Both the position numbers and the translations under genes were made by a program. A DNA stretch of 64,000 nucleotides from Abyssibacter sp036156195. Lineage in GTDB: Bacteria; Pseudomonadota; Gammaproteobacteria; Nevskiales; OUC007. Numbering within the stretch: the stretch's first letter is position 1; each line of letters opens with the position of its first letter. This document shows, piece after piece, positions 44,147 through 55,300 of this stretch. The DNA lies in assembly GCA_036156195.1 (NCBI GenBank), contig JAYZUZ010000019.1:1-64000 (forward strand), read 5' to 3'. The notes under the pieces were generated by a model. It ran no database searches. It was not told where the DNA came from and saw only the letters and a list, made by a program, of their open reading frames with translations.

Positions 44147-44159
44147 CGTTATGATAACG
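44147..44159. promoter_or_regulatory. Palindrome in the ygfB-argE divergent promoter region
   Basis: CGTTAT-G-ATAACG is a perfect 13-nt palindrome in the 60-bp gap. It contains TATGAT on the plus strand and TATCAT on the minus strand, both good -10 hexamers, so the divergent promoters may overlap here, or it may be an operator. It does not match the ArgR box. Confidence 0.45.
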
Positions 44160-44184
44160 CGGACTTCCGCCACTGAAGCGTGTT

Positions 44185-45351
44185 GTGAATCGACTCCCCT
44201 CTCCAATTGCCATGATGCAGTCGCTCATCGCCCTGCCGAGCATCTCCAGCGCCCAGGCCGCGCTGGACCAGAGCAACCGGGCCGTGGCCGAACAACTGGC
44301 CAACTGGCTGGAGCCGCTGGGTTTTTGCTGCGAACTCGTCCCTCTGCCTCGACAGCCCGACAAGTGCAACCTGGTGGCCACACTGGGCCGGGGCGATGGC
44401 GGCCTGGTCCTGGCAGGACATCTGGATACCGTGCCCTATGACGAAGGCGCCTGGAGCAGCGACCCGTTCACCGGCACCGTCCGCGGTGACCGGCTCTACG
44501 GCCTGGGAAGCACCGACATGAAGGGATTCATCGCCCTGGCGGCCGCCGCCGCAGCGCGGTTTCGTGCTGACCAGCTGCAGGAGCCGCTGATTCTGCTGGG
44601 CACTGCCGATGAGGAAACCGGCATGGAAGGCGCTCAGCGCCTCCTGGAACTGGGTCGCCCACGCGCCCGCCACGCTGTGATCGGGGAACCCACCGGCATG
44701 CGTCCAATCCGGGCCCACAAAGGCATTTTGATGGAGTCCATCCGGATTAGCGGCAAGGCCGGCCATTCCAGCAACCCTGCTCTGGGGCTGAACGCGATCG
44801 AAGGCATGGGTCGGGTCATCACCGCGCTGCAAACGCTGCAGGCCGAACTGCGCGCCACCCACAACGACCCGCTCTTCGCCGTAAACCACCCCACCTTGAA
44901 CATCGGACACGTCTGCGGCGGCGATGCACCTAACCGCATACCCGCACTGTGCGAGCTGCATATCGACCTGCGCTTTCTGCCGGGCATGCCCATTGACGAC
45001 TTACGCCAGCAAATCCATCGCTGCGTACATGCCGCGGTGGCGGACACTGCCTACGGCGTCGAAGTCCGGCCGTTGTTCGATGGAACCCCCGCTCACGGCT
45101 GCGAGGCCACGGCGGCCATTTGCCGGGCCGTGGAGCAGATGACGGGCACCCCTGCCGGAGCCGTGGACTTTGCCACCGAAGCCGGTTATTTCGGCGCGAT
45201 GGGCATGGACACTATGATTCTCGGACCGGGCGACATCGACTGCGCACACCAACCCGACGAATCACTCCGCCTGGATCGGGTCGACCCCACCATCGACCTG
45301 CTCGCAGGACTGATCGACCGATTCTGCGTACGGCCCCACACGCAGTCTTAG
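44185..45351 (+). CDS. argE: Acetylornithine deacetylase
   Basis: 388-residue M20-family zinc hydrolase converting N-acetylornithine to ornithine. Motifs: LAGHLDTVPYDEG (metal His, Asp), YGLGSTDMKGFIAL, LLGTADEETGMEGA (catalytic and metal Glu) and VDFATEAGYF. GTG 44185 was preferred to ATG 44212 because it gives MNRLPSPIAMMQSLIALPSI, which aligns with the ArgE N-terminus. It is followed by argA; the pair makes up the linear arginine route (ArgA with ArgE, rather than ArgJ). Confidence 0.93.
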   Translation: MNRLPSPIAMMQSLIALPSISSAQAALDQSNRAVAEQLANWLEPLGFCCELVPLPRQPDKCNLVATLGRGDGGLVLAGHLDTVPYDEGAWSSDPFTGTVRGDRLYGLGSTDMKGFIALAAAAAARFRADQLQEPLILLGTADEETGMEGAQRLLELGRPRARHAVIGEPTGMRPIRAHKGILMESIRISGKAGHSSNPALGLNAIEGMGRVITALQTLQAELRATHNDPLFAVNHPTLNIGHVCGGDAPNRIPALCELHIDLRFLPGMPIDDLRQQIHRCVHAAVADTAYGVEVRPLFDGTPAHGCEATAAICRAVEQMTGTPAGAVDFATEAGYFGAMGMDTMILGPGDIDCAHQPDESLRLDRVDPTIDLLAGLIDRFCVRPHTQS

Positions 45352-45451
45352 CGGCTGCTGCCCTGAGCCGCGCGCTGGGCTACGCTTGACGCCCACCCGG
45401 ATGCGCACCGCACCCAGCACAGCATCGCAGGCCCGCAAAGGAATGACCGGC

Positions 45452-46732
45452 ATGAGCCAGCACCCACTGGTCGAAGCACTGCGCGAGTTCGCGCCCTATG
45501 TCCACGCCCATCATGGACGGACATTCGTCTTGAGCATCCCGGGCGAAGCGCTGCTGAGCGAGGGGCGTCGGGCGCTGATTTACGACATCGCCCTGTTACG
45601 GAGTCTGGGCGTGCGCATCGTGCTGGTCCATGGCGCTCGTCCGCAGATCGAAGCCCGCCTCCAGGCGGAAGCATGCACCTGCGAGGTCGTCGATGGCCTG
45701 CGCGTCACCTCGACGGCGGCCATGGCCAGCGTCGCGGCAGCCGTAGGCGCCGTCCGGATGGAACTGGAGGCGCTACTGTCCACAAGTGTCGCCAGCTCCC
45801 CGATGGGTGGCGCCCGCATCGAGGTCACCGCCGGAAACTGGGTGATTGCCCGCCCGGTCGGGATTCGACACGGTGTGGATTTTCAGCACACCGGCGAGGT
45901 CCGGCGTATCAATGTCGGACCCATCGAAGCCGCATTGAATCGGGGCGCGGTCGTTCTGCTGTCTCCGGCCGGCTACTCCCCCACGGGCGAAACCTTTAAC
46001 CTGCTAGCCGAGGATGTCGCGCTCAAGGCGGCCGTTGCGCTGCGGGCCGACAAGCTGGTGTACCTGCACCCGGAGCCCTCGGCCGCGACGCCGAGCCAAT
46101 GGTCGCTGGGCACGGCGCGCGAACAACTCGCCCAGACACCGGACGATGCGCTGTTTCGCGCGGCGGTCGAAGCGGCGGAAGCCGGCGTACCCCGAGTGCA
46201 TGTTGTCAGTGCACAGTCCGACGGCGCATTGCTGACCGAGCTCTACACCCGCGATGGCATCGGCCGCATGATTGCAGCCGATGGCTACGATGCCGCCCGG
46301 CCTGCACGCATCGATGATGTCGGCGGCATTCTTCAGTTGATCGAACCGCTGGAGCGGCGCGGTGTGCTCGTCCCCCGCTCGCGTGAGCAACTGGAGCTGG
46401 ACATCGACCGCTTCCTGGTCATGACGCGCGACGGCAAAGTGATCGGCTGCTGCGCCCTCATGCCCTATCCGGAAGAACGCATCGGCGAGATCGCCTGTAT
46501 CGTCGTGCACCCGGACTATCAGCGCGAGGGGCGTGCCGATACCCTGCTGAGACAGGCCGAAGACCGTGCGCGCAGCGAAGGGCTGGAGCGCGTCATGGCG
46601 CTGACCACCCACACCCCGCACTGGTTTGTCGAGCGCGGCTTTACCCAAGCCGAGGTGGGCTCACTGCCGGTCAGAAAGCAGGCACTGTACAACCTGCAGC
46701 GCAACTCCAAGGTCTTCGTCAAACCCCTCTAA
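45452..46732 (+). CDS. argA: Amino-acid N-acetyltransferase (classical N-acetylglutamate synthase)
   Basis: 426-residue enzyme of arginine synthesis, acetylating glutamate. An N-terminal amino acid kinase domain (IVLVHGARPQIEARL, LLSPAGYSPTGETFNLLAEDVA) that usually senses arginine is joined to a C-terminal GNAT domain (IACIVVHPDYQREGRADTLL). ATG 45452 was chosen because AGGA lies 9 nt upstream; ATG 45443 follows AGGA with no spacing. The order argE-argA is known in pseudomonads. The kinase domain lacks catalytic lysines, as is normal for ArgA. Confidence 0.93.
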   Translation: MSQHPLVEALREFAPYVHAHHGRTFVLSIPGEALLSEGRRALIYDIALLRSLGVRIVLVHGARPQIEARLQAEACTCEVVDGLRVTSTAAMASVAAAVGAVRMELEALLSTSVASSPMGGARIEVTAGNWVIARPVGIRHGVDFQHTGEVRRINVGPIEAALNRGAVVLLSPAGYSPTGETFNLLAEDVALKAAVALRADKLVYLHPEPSAATPSQWSLGTAREQLAQTPDDALFRAAVEAAEAGVPRVHVVSAQSDGALLTELYTRDGIGRMIAADGYDAARPARIDDVGGILQLIEPLERRGVLVPRSREQLELDIDRFLVMTRDGKVIGCCALMPYPEERIGEIACIVVHPDYQREGRADTLLRQAEDRARSEGLERVMALTTHTPHWFVERGFTQAEVGSLPVRKQALYNLQRNSKVFVKPL

Positions 46733-46783
46733 CCCGAAGCGTCCGGCGAGCGGATGCCTCCACACACCCCCTGAAAAGTCCCA

Positions 46784-48142
46784 ATGACAGCGACTGATCA
46801 CAACGCCCTGTGGGCGGAACGCGACCTGGCCCACGTCTGGCACCCCTGCACACAGATGAAGGATCACGAGGACTTGCCCCCCCTGCCCCTCAAGGCAGCA
46901 CGTGGCGTCTGGCTGGAAGACTACAATGGCCGCCGCTATATCGATGCGGTCAGTTCCTGGTGGGTCAACCTCTTCGGCCATAGCCATCCGGTCATCGCCC
47001 AGGCACTCAAGGACCAGATCGACACGCTGGACCACATCATGTTGGCCGGCATGACCCATGGACCGGCCGTCGAGTTGGCCGAGCAATTGGCCGAACTGGT
47101 GCCGGACCCGCTCCGTCGCTGTTTTTATGCGGACAACGGTTCGGCAGCCGTCGAAGCTGCGCTGAAGATGAGCTTCCACTACTGGCTTCATCAAGGGCAA
47201 ACCCGACCGCGGTTTATTTCCTTGTCAAACAGCTACCACGGCGAGACGCTCGGAGCGCTGGCCGTGGGCGACGTCCCCTTATACAAATCGACCTACGGTC
47301 CGCTGCTGCTGGACAACATCATCGTGCCGGGCCCTGACTGCTACGACCGGGCCGAAGGCGTGTCCTGGGAGGACCATTCGCGAACCGCCTTCGCCGCGAT
47401 GGAAGCGGCGCTGGCCAAACATGCCGACTCGGCCTCCGCGGTCATCGTCGAGCCTCTGGTCCAGTGCGCGGGCTCCATGCGCATGTACCACCCGATTTAC
47501 CTCAAGCTGCTGCGCGAGGCCTGCGACCGCTACAACATCCACCTCATTGCCGATGAAATCGCAGTGGGCTTTGGCCGCACGGGCACCCTGTTTGCCTGTG
47601 AACAGGCGGGGATTGCACCCGATTTCATGTGCCTGTCCAAGGGCATTACCGGAGGCACCCTGCCGCTGTCTGTCGTGATGACCACCGAGGCGATGTACCA
47701 GGCCTTTTACGACGACTACCCCAGCATGAAGGCGTTCCTGCATTCACACAGCTATACCGGCAATGCCCTGGCCTGCCGCGCCGCCCTCGCCACATTGTCC
47801 TTGTTCCGGGCCAGCGACGTGCTCGCAGAAGTCCGGACCAAGGGCGCCGCAATGGAGGCCGCGGCCGAGCCTCTGCGCGATCACCCGCATGTAGGCGACA
47901 TCCGCCGCCATGGGATGATCATGGCCATCGAACTGGTCCAGGACCGTGCCACCAAAACGCCGTTCGACTGGAAGCAGCGACGCGGCCGGCGCATCCACCG
48001 TCATGCACTCACCGAAGGCGTCCTGCTGCGCCCGCTGGGCGACGTGGTGTACTTCATGCCGCCCTATGTGATCAACCAGGACGAAATCGAGCAAATGATG
48101 GGCGCGGCCATTCGCGGCATCGAACACGCTGTCCGAGACTGA
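46784..48142 (+). CDS. bioA: Adenosylmethionine-8-amino-7-oxononanoate aminotransferase
   Basis: 452-residue PLP enzyme of biotin synthesis, using SAM as amino donor to make DAPA. Lys286 in CLSKGITGGTLPLS binds PLP; HVWHPCTQMKDH, SSWWVNLFGHSHP and HSHSYTGNALACRAAL are BioA signatures. It is 51 nt after argA and 5 nt before rsmE. Other bio genes are not in the window. Confidence 0.95.
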   Translation: MTATDHNALWAERDLAHVWHPCTQMKDHEDLPPLPLKAARGVWLEDYNGRRYIDAVSSWWVNLFGHSHPVIAQALKDQIDTLDHIMLAGMTHGPAVELAEQLAELVPDPLRRCFYADNGSAAVEAALKMSFHYWLHQGQTRPRFISLSNSYHGETLGALAVGDVPLYKSTYGPLLLDNIIVPGPDCYDRAEGVSWEDHSRTAFAAMEAALAKHADSASAVIVEPLVQCAGSMRMYHPIYLKLLREACDRYNIHLIADEIAVGFGRTGTLFACEQAGIAPDFMCLSKGITGGTLPLSVVMTTEAMYQAFYDDYPSMKAFLHSHSYTGNALACRAALATLSLFRASDVLAEVRTKGAAMEAAAEPLRDHPHVGDIRRHGMIMAIELVQDRATKTPFDWKQRRGRRIHRHALTEGVLLRPLGDVVYFMPPYVINQDEIEQMMGAAIRGIEHAVRD

Positions 48143-48147
48143 GTGAC

Positions 48148-48879
48148 ATGCGCATTTCCCGGTTCTATGTCGACCTGCATCTGGAAAAAGGCGCCGAATT
48201 CGAGTTGCCTGAGGATGTCGCGCACCATCTGGTCAGGGTGCTCAGGGCGCCGGCGGGCAGCCGGCTGCAGCTCTTCAATGGCCGGGGCCAGGAGTACGAG
48301 GCCTGCCTCACAAGCGTGACCAAGCGCAGCGCCCAGGTTCGCTGCGACACACCCCTGGAAGGACTGCCGGACTCACCACTGGACATCACCCTGTGTCAGG
48401 CGGTGAGCAAGGGAGAGCGGCTGGACTACGCCATCCAGAAGGCCACAGAGCTGGGGGTCACACGTATTCAGCTACTGCAAACCGAACGGGTGGACGTCCG
48501 GCTGTCGGGCGACCGACTCGAGAAAAAGCTGCTGCACTGGCAGCGAGTGGCTGTCGCAGCGGCGGAACAATGCGGCCGCTCCAGCGTGCCGCCTGTGCTT
48601 GCGCCCGCCGCCTGGCCTGTGGAGCCCCCGGCAAATGGCGTGTCGCTGCTACTCGATCCGACCGCCACGACAACAGTAGGCGAAGGCACGGCGTCCCAAC
48701 GCTACGCGGTGGCGATCGGGCCCGAGGGCGGATTCAGCGACCGCGAAGTCGCCGCCGGCCTCGCGCTCGGTTGGCGAGGCGTGCGTCTGGGCCCACGGGT
48801 GCTGCGCACGGAAACCGCTGCGCCGACGGTGCTCGCGGTCCTGCAGGCTCAATGGGGGGACCTGGCGCCCGCTAACTGA
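48148..48879 (+). CDS. rsmE: 16S rRNA (uracil-1498-N3)-methyltransferase
   Basis: 243-residue SPOUT methyltransferase. The start MRISRFYVD and EDVAHHLVRVLRA show the PUA-like N-domain; AIQKATELGVTRIQLLQTER and the knot motif IGPEGGFSDREV plus LGPRVLRTETAA mark the SAM site. ATG 48148 was preferred to the long upstream frame inside bioA. Its 3' end overlaps the convergent chpC-like gene by 8 nt. Confidence 0.95.
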   Translation: MRISRFYVDLHLEKGAEFELPEDVAHHLVRVLRAPAGSRLQLFNGRGQEYEACLTSVTKRSAQVRCDTPLEGLPDSPLDITLCQAVSKGERLDYAIQKATELGVTRIQLLQTERVDVRLSGDRLEKKLLHWQRVAVAAAEQCGRSSVPPVLAPAAWPVEPPANGVSLLLDPTATTTVGEGTASQRYAVAIGPEGGFSDREVAAGLALGWRGVRLGPRVLRTETAAPTVLAVLQAQWGDLAPAN

Positions 48880-49390
48880 GCAGGGTCGGCAACTCAATCG
48901 GTTCCAGCGACGTGGCCTCGACCCGAACGAGCGCGCTCGCAATCTTGGCCTCGATCCGGTCCAGGTCCGGGATCAGCGCCGAATTCGAACCGATCCGCAC
49001 CCGGCATGCGGTGTTCGCACGCTCTGGCAGGCCGTCGGACCAGTCCTGCTGCACGGCCCGCTCGTTGACGGTCACCAGTTGAGGATAGCCCTGGGCCACG
49101 AGTACGTATTGACCCGCTTGAACCTGGTCGGTCACCGTGTTCATAACCAGCAAGCGGGCACGGGGCATGCGCTCGGGAATCGGCAAGCCCAACAGACCCT
49201 CGGCTGCGATCAACGGCAGGCGCCGGTCGCGCCAATCCACGAACCCGAACAACCAGTCCGGCGAGCCCGTGTTGAGTTCGACATTGTCAAAAGCCAGCAC
49301 GTCGGCAATCGCGGCATTCGGCAATAACCACGTCTCGCCGTTCAACGCCACCAGGGCGCCGTAAACCTGATCGGGCAAGGCGTCATCCAT
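48872..49390 (-). CDS. chpC: CheW-like coupling protein (ChpC type)
   Basis: 172-residue CheW-domain protein: WLLPNAAIADVLAF, WLFGFVDWRDRRLPLIAAEG and the C-terminal ALIPDLDRIEAKI fit the CheW fold. It follows the ChpA gene with an 8-nt overlap (ATG inside the last codons of chpA; AGGAG upstream). In Pseudomonas aeruginosa ChpC is a second CheW of the same system. It may link additional receptors to ChpA. Named by position and similarity. Confidence 0.78.
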   Translation of the reverse strand: MDDALPDQVYGALVALNGETWLLPNAAIADVLAFDNVELNTGSPDWLFGFVDWRDRRLPLIAAEGLLGLPIPERMPRARLLVMNTVTDQVQAGQYVLVAQGYPQLVTVNERAVQQDWSDGLPERANTACRVRIGSNSALIPDLDRIEAKIASALVRVEATSLEPIELPTLLS

Positions 49391-52300
49391 ATTGCGGCTC
49401 CTGCTTCTCAGCCAGCACGGACTCGATTTCACCGAGCAGCTGCGCCTCTTGGTAGGGCTTGATCAGATAGCGATTCACACCAATCCGCGCCGCGCGCTCG
49501 CGGTGCTTGTCGCCCGACCGGGAGGTGATCATGATGATGGGCAATGACGCGAGTTCAGGCGTGTTGCGCACATAAGTCGCCACCTCGAACCCGTCCACAC
49601 GCGGCATTTCGATATCCAGCAACATGACATCCGGACGCTCCGTCTGGAGTTGCGCCATGGCATCCATTCCGTCCTTGGCCGTGGTCACGATGTAACCATT
49701 GCGTCCCAACAGACGTTCGGCCACCCGGCGCATGGTGATCGAATCATCGACCACCATCACGGTCAGCTCGTCCGCCGTTCGGATTGCGGCGGCGTCGGCC
49801 ACGGCCGCACGCGGTGCCAGCGTGGCACGCTGCGCATCGGCGCGCAGCAGGGCCGCCAAATCCAGGATGAGCACGACCTCACCGTCCGGCATGATCGTCG
49901 CGCCGGCCATGCCTTCGATGGCGCCCACCTGCGGCCCGACCTGCTTGGACACAATCTCTCGATTGCCCAGAACCTGATCACACACCAAGGCCACCCGGCG
50001 CTCCGCCCCGCCCAGACCTTCGGTGTAGGCGGTGAGAATCACGGGCAAATTGCGCGCCTCGAAAGACTCCGGTGTGGGCAGACCCAGCAGGCTACCCACA
50101 TACCGCACGCTGTAGTGTTCGCCGCCGTATGCGAAACCGGGTGCGTCACTGGCCGTCATGCTCGACAGCTCATCCGCCGGCAGGCGGCCAATGCCCTGCA
50201 CACCACCGATCGGCACGGCATAGGTTTCGTCACCCACAGACATGAGCAACGCCCGGCTGATCGCAAGCGACAGCGGCAGGCGAATCAAAAAGCGAACGCC
50301 CTTACCCAGTTCGGAGCGGACATCGACCGAGCCGCCCAAATGTTTGACCTCGGCGCCGACCACGTCCATTCCAACGCCGCGACCCGCCACCTGGCTGAGC
50401 GCATCTGCCGTGGAGAAACCCGGCTCAAAAATGAACTGGGCCACGGCTTCATCCGAGGGCTCTGCCGTCGGGTTCAGCAGGCCTCGCTCGACGGCCTTGC
50501 GGCGAATCTTCAACAAATCAAGGCCGCGCCCGTCGTCTGCCACCTCCATCACCAGCTGTGTGCCCTCGCGGCGCAGCCGGATGTCGATACGCCCGGTTTC
50601 GGGCTTGCCGGCAGCGAGTCGGTCTTCCGGAGACTCGATGCCGTGATAGACGGCATTGCGCAGCAAATGCTCCAGTGGACCGGTCATGCGTTCGAGCACG
50701 TTCCGGTCCATCTCACTCTCGATACCCTCGAATTCGGCCCTAACGGCGCGACCAAACTCGCTGGCGGTCTGTCGAACCACGCGTTGCAGCCGCTGAACCT
50801 GCCGAGAGAACGGCACCATCAGCGTACTCATCAGCCCCTGCTGCAGCGAGGTGTTGATCTGACCCTGGTGCCGCAGCATGCCATCGGCCTCGGCGACCTG
50901 CTCGGACAGCGTCTCGTGGATATTCTCCAAGTCGGCCACGGACTCATTCAGCGCCCGCGACAACTCCTGCATGCGCGTATAGCGGTCCATTTCCAGCGGA
51001 TCAAACTCGTCCTCGTAGCGGTCCGGGTTTTGATCCGCACGCCCCTGCTGGCGCGCCTGAATCTGGGCATCGGTTTCCAGATCCATCTGCCGCAACTGCG
51101 CGCGGGCACGGGTAATGGTTTGCTGCAATTCGCTCAGCTGCGCGGCCTGACTGGTCGCCTGGGCTTCCAGACGCGAGTGGTAAATCCCCACCTCACCGGC
51201 CTGGTTGAGCATCGTGTCGAGTTGCTCGACCGTGACGCGCGCCGTTTCACGCCGAACAATGCTGACTTGGTCGGCCTGCGTATCCGGCGTCCAGAACAGA
51301 CGCTCATCCCATTCCCGGGTCTCGACCGGCTCGACCGGTGTGGACTCCTGCTGCTCGACCGGTTCTGTAACCGTTGGCGTGTCATCCCCGTCGTCGATCA
51401 GCACATCGTCGCTCACCGGCGCGAGGTCATCCGTCGCATCCAGCGGATCGTCGACCGGCGTCGGTGCGCCGGCCTGAACCTGCTCGGGCGCAGGCTCGGG
51501 CAACAGAGGCTCGTCCTCGAGGGGCGTCACCAGCGCTACCGCAGGCGCCTGACCCCGGAAAGCGCGTTCGATCTCGTCGGTGCCTGCGGCAAGCTGTTCG
51601 ATGCCCGCCTCGGCATCCCGCAACCATCCAGGCGTGAATTGCCCACCCGGGAGTTGCCGTTCCAGGTCGGTTTCCAGGGCGTGCGTCTGCTCGCCCAGGG
51701 CATCCAGCCCCGCCATCCGGGCACTCCCCTTCAGCGTATGCAAGCCACGCCGAATCGTGGCAATCGCCTCGTCCTGACGCTCGGGTGCAGTCGCCAACCC
51801 TGACAGGGCAGTGCCCATCTCGTCGAGCAGTTCACGCGCCTCAGACAGGAAGATCTCGACCACTTCCTGATCAAGTCCGTCGAGCAACGAGGGTGCCGCC
51901 TCATCGACAGGCGCGAGGCTTTCGTCATGGCCGTCCGAGGGCTGCGCCGTGAATGCCGACTGCTCGGGAACAGGCTGCTGACTCGCCGGCGCAGTTTCAT
52001 CGGTCGCCGACACTACATCCTGGGGCTCTGCATCCGACTCCAGCGCCATGGCTTCGAATGCCGACAGGTCGATTTCGATCTCGACATCATCGGCCGCAGG
52101 CGACTGTTCGGGCATTGCCGCTTCTGGTGCATCCGGTGCTTCCGCGACTGCGGCCACCACCTCCTCGGGTTCCGGCGCGATGGGCTCGACCTGGAGCACA
52201 TCCTCCGGCGGGGCGATGGGTGGTTCATCGGCAGGCAGATCCTGCACCCCATCGGCATCGATAAACGGAGGTTCTGCGACATCACCGGCCTGCGCATCGG

Positions 52301-55300
52301 CAGGCGATGCTTCAGACGCGACCCCACCCGCATGCGCCGGAACGTCGGCGCCGGGTTCAACCGCCGCAGGCTCCTCAGTATCCGTTGCCGGACTCTCTAC
52401 GACCTCGGACGGGCTTTGCGCCGCTTGGCGCCCCAGGCGTTGCAAGTCGTCGATGTCGTCCAGCACACGCGTCGCATCCAATGGCTCGGCACGCCCCAGC
52501 TGGTCGACCAAGCCGTGGAAACCGTCCACCACGTTGTGAAGCTGACTCACCACCGCAGCATCACGGGCCAGCTGGCCGAGCTGCATCACGCCAATGACGT
52601 CTTCAAGACGATGGCTGGCCGTGCCGAGCGCGCCGATGCCGGCAGTACGCGCGCCCCCCTTGAGGGTGTGCAGGGCACGGGCAATCTCATCCAGCGCTTC
52701 GCTCTGCTGAGGATTGTCCTCAAAACTGGAGAACGCCCGGTCAATGTCCTGCAGCAGCTCTCTGGCCTCTTCGGCAAAGGTTGCAGCCAGTTCCGCATCA
52801 AACGCTGCATCTTCGTCAATGCCCTCAGAAGGCAATGCAGTCTGATCGCTAACAGGCTCGTCGACCGGCCTCTGAGGTGCGTCGGATTCAGCCGCTTCCA
52901 CCTCGGCTGGCGAAGCCGCGGATGCTTCCGCCGCCTCGTCGGAACTGTGATCAGGCGCATCGAGCGATGCGGCCACTGGCTCTGCGTCGGGCTCGGCAGC
53001 CTCGGCTGGCGACGCATCGAACAGGGCAGCCTGCGGACTGGGTGCGGCCAGCCCGGAACGGTGGGCGTCGAGCAGTTGATAGACCGTTTCGACCGAGTCC
53101 GCCATCGCAGCGAACCATGTCGCGTCAGGAGCTTCTGCATCTGCCGCATCCTGCTCCAGCACGCGCTCCCGCATTGCGGCCGCCTGTTCGCGGACATCGT
53201 CGATGTCCGCCATGCTGGCGCTGCCTTTGAGCGTGTGCAGGGCCTCGCCGACCTTGCGTGCATGGTGCTCTGCCGTGGGTGTGGCCCGCCACGCCTGCAA
53301 TTCCTGCTCGATCGTATCGAGCAATTCAGCCGCCTCGTCGGTGAAGGTGATCACCAGACGCCTACGGGCGCTGGCCTTGCGGACATCCTCCGGCAGCTCC
53401 CGATGAGCCTGGGCAGCGCGCTCTCGCAACGCGTCCAGCCCGGGGCGGGAGCCGCTCCCGGACTCATCGGCGTCCAGCCAGGCACCCAGCTCAGTCATGG
53501 CCTCGTAGACCAGCGTGCGTTCGGTATCACCCAACCCGAGTCCCGCGGCCATGACGGTCTCGCAGAGATTCTCCAGCTCGGCGGCCAGTTCTGACACCGA
53601 CTCCAGCGAGAGCGCCGCAGCGCTGCCGGTTACCGTGTGCAGTGCCCGGACCAGTTCCTGGCTGACCGGAAAACGCCCATGCTCATTGGCCGGCACTTCC
53701 TCCAGCCACTGCCGCAGCGTCTCCAGGTGCTGACGGGCGTCTTCGCGGAAGATTCGGTGAATCTCCGGGTCGTAGTCTTCGTCCAGCTCGTCGACATGGG
53801 CGCCCCGCGCAACACGATCGGTTTGCGCGACCAGTGCCCGGGCCTCGTCACTCAGCGGCTCGCCCTGACGGAAATTCTCGATGACACCCGGCAACGCGTT
53901 GACCGCCTGCTCCAGCGTCTTCACCACAGCCGGCGTGACGCTCAGTGCGCCTTCCAGACAGCGGTTGAGCATATGCTCGACAGACCAGCCGAACTCGCCG
54001 ATATCGTTGGCACCAACCATCCGACCGCTGCCCTTCAGCGTGTGAAACGCCCGGCGGATCGTGCCCAGCGTGTCCTTGTTTTCCGTATCGCGAAGAAAGC
54101 CCGGCAGGTGACCCCGGAGCGTCTCCAGAACCTCGATGGCCTCTTCAAGAAAGACTTCACGGATTTCAGGATCAATCGCGTCCGGATCAACCGGCTCAGG
54201 AATATGAACGCTGACTGCCGCGCTGGTGTCGACGACTGCATCCGTGTCATCGGGTTCATCGATGTCGGCGACCGCCGCATCCAACTTCGCTTCCAACTGG
54301 TCGAGCAGGTGTGCCGTCTGAGGTTGACGCCGCTGAAGCGCTTCAAGGTAGCACTCGGCCAGTGCCACAGCATCGGCAAACTGGTCCGCCAATCCGACAT
54401 CGTCGCGGATCTCACGGAATGATTCCTGCGCAATGGATTCACGCAGACGGGCGATCAACGCAGCGCCACGCTCACTCTCCAGCAAGGTCAGCGCGGACTC
54501 GACCTGATGCAGCATCCGCTTCGCATCAGCCAGCAAGCCCGGCTCACCCCGCGCAATGTACTCGCTGATCTGGTCCTTGAGCTGGGAGACATTGACCAGC
54601 GACTCCCGCAAGGCGGCCGATGCCCCCTCGCGATGATCCAGCTTGACTGGCGGCGGCGCCGCCAGCACCGCAGCCGGATCGCGGCGCTCGGCGTCATCGC
54701 CCCGCGCGCGAACATGGCCAAACAAGGCATCCTCAAGATTGTGCTCGACCAGCAGCAGGGCTGTGGCCAGTTCCATCCAGCTGGCGTCGGCGGCGTCCAG
54801 CTCCAGCTTGTCCAACACATCGGCCTGGTGATCGATCACCCGCTGCAATGCGCCCAGGTCAAGCATGGACAACGTGTCAGAGACGCGCTTGAGCGTGCGC
54901 GCCATCGACTCGTGCTGCTCCGGTGCGCGCTGGCCGGTACGAATCGCCAGGTCAATTTCATCCTTGACCTGGGCGAAGTCTTCGCGAATCTCCGTGGCCA
55001 CGCGGGTCAGCACATCGGTATTCGGTCCACGCACCCGGGTTCGCAGCTGTTCGATGCGCGCATCCGGCACAAGGCAGTCATCCAGCTCCAGGCGCTCGAC
55101 GAGCGCACGGGCGCGGCGCGAGCGCGCACCTGATCGCTGCACTTCGACGCCCAGGCGCACGGCGGCCCGCACCATGGCAGCGCTGTCATCCGCCGACTCG
55201 CCCTGCACAGCCACACGCTTGGTGAGTTCACCGACCTGACCCATCTGCCGCTTCAGTTCGAGACTGTCTGACAGCTTGAGCGCCAGGAGGCATTCAACCG

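Noticed and set aside
47629..48147. N-terminal extension of rsmE inside bioA
   Set aside because: The RsmE family begins at ATG 48148; upstream codons are out-of-frame bioA.
49650..53594. Long plus-strand frames (717 and 555 residues) inside chpA
   Set aside because: They arise from codon bias opposite a long GC-rich gene; they are rich in Arg, His and Gln and have no domain pattern.
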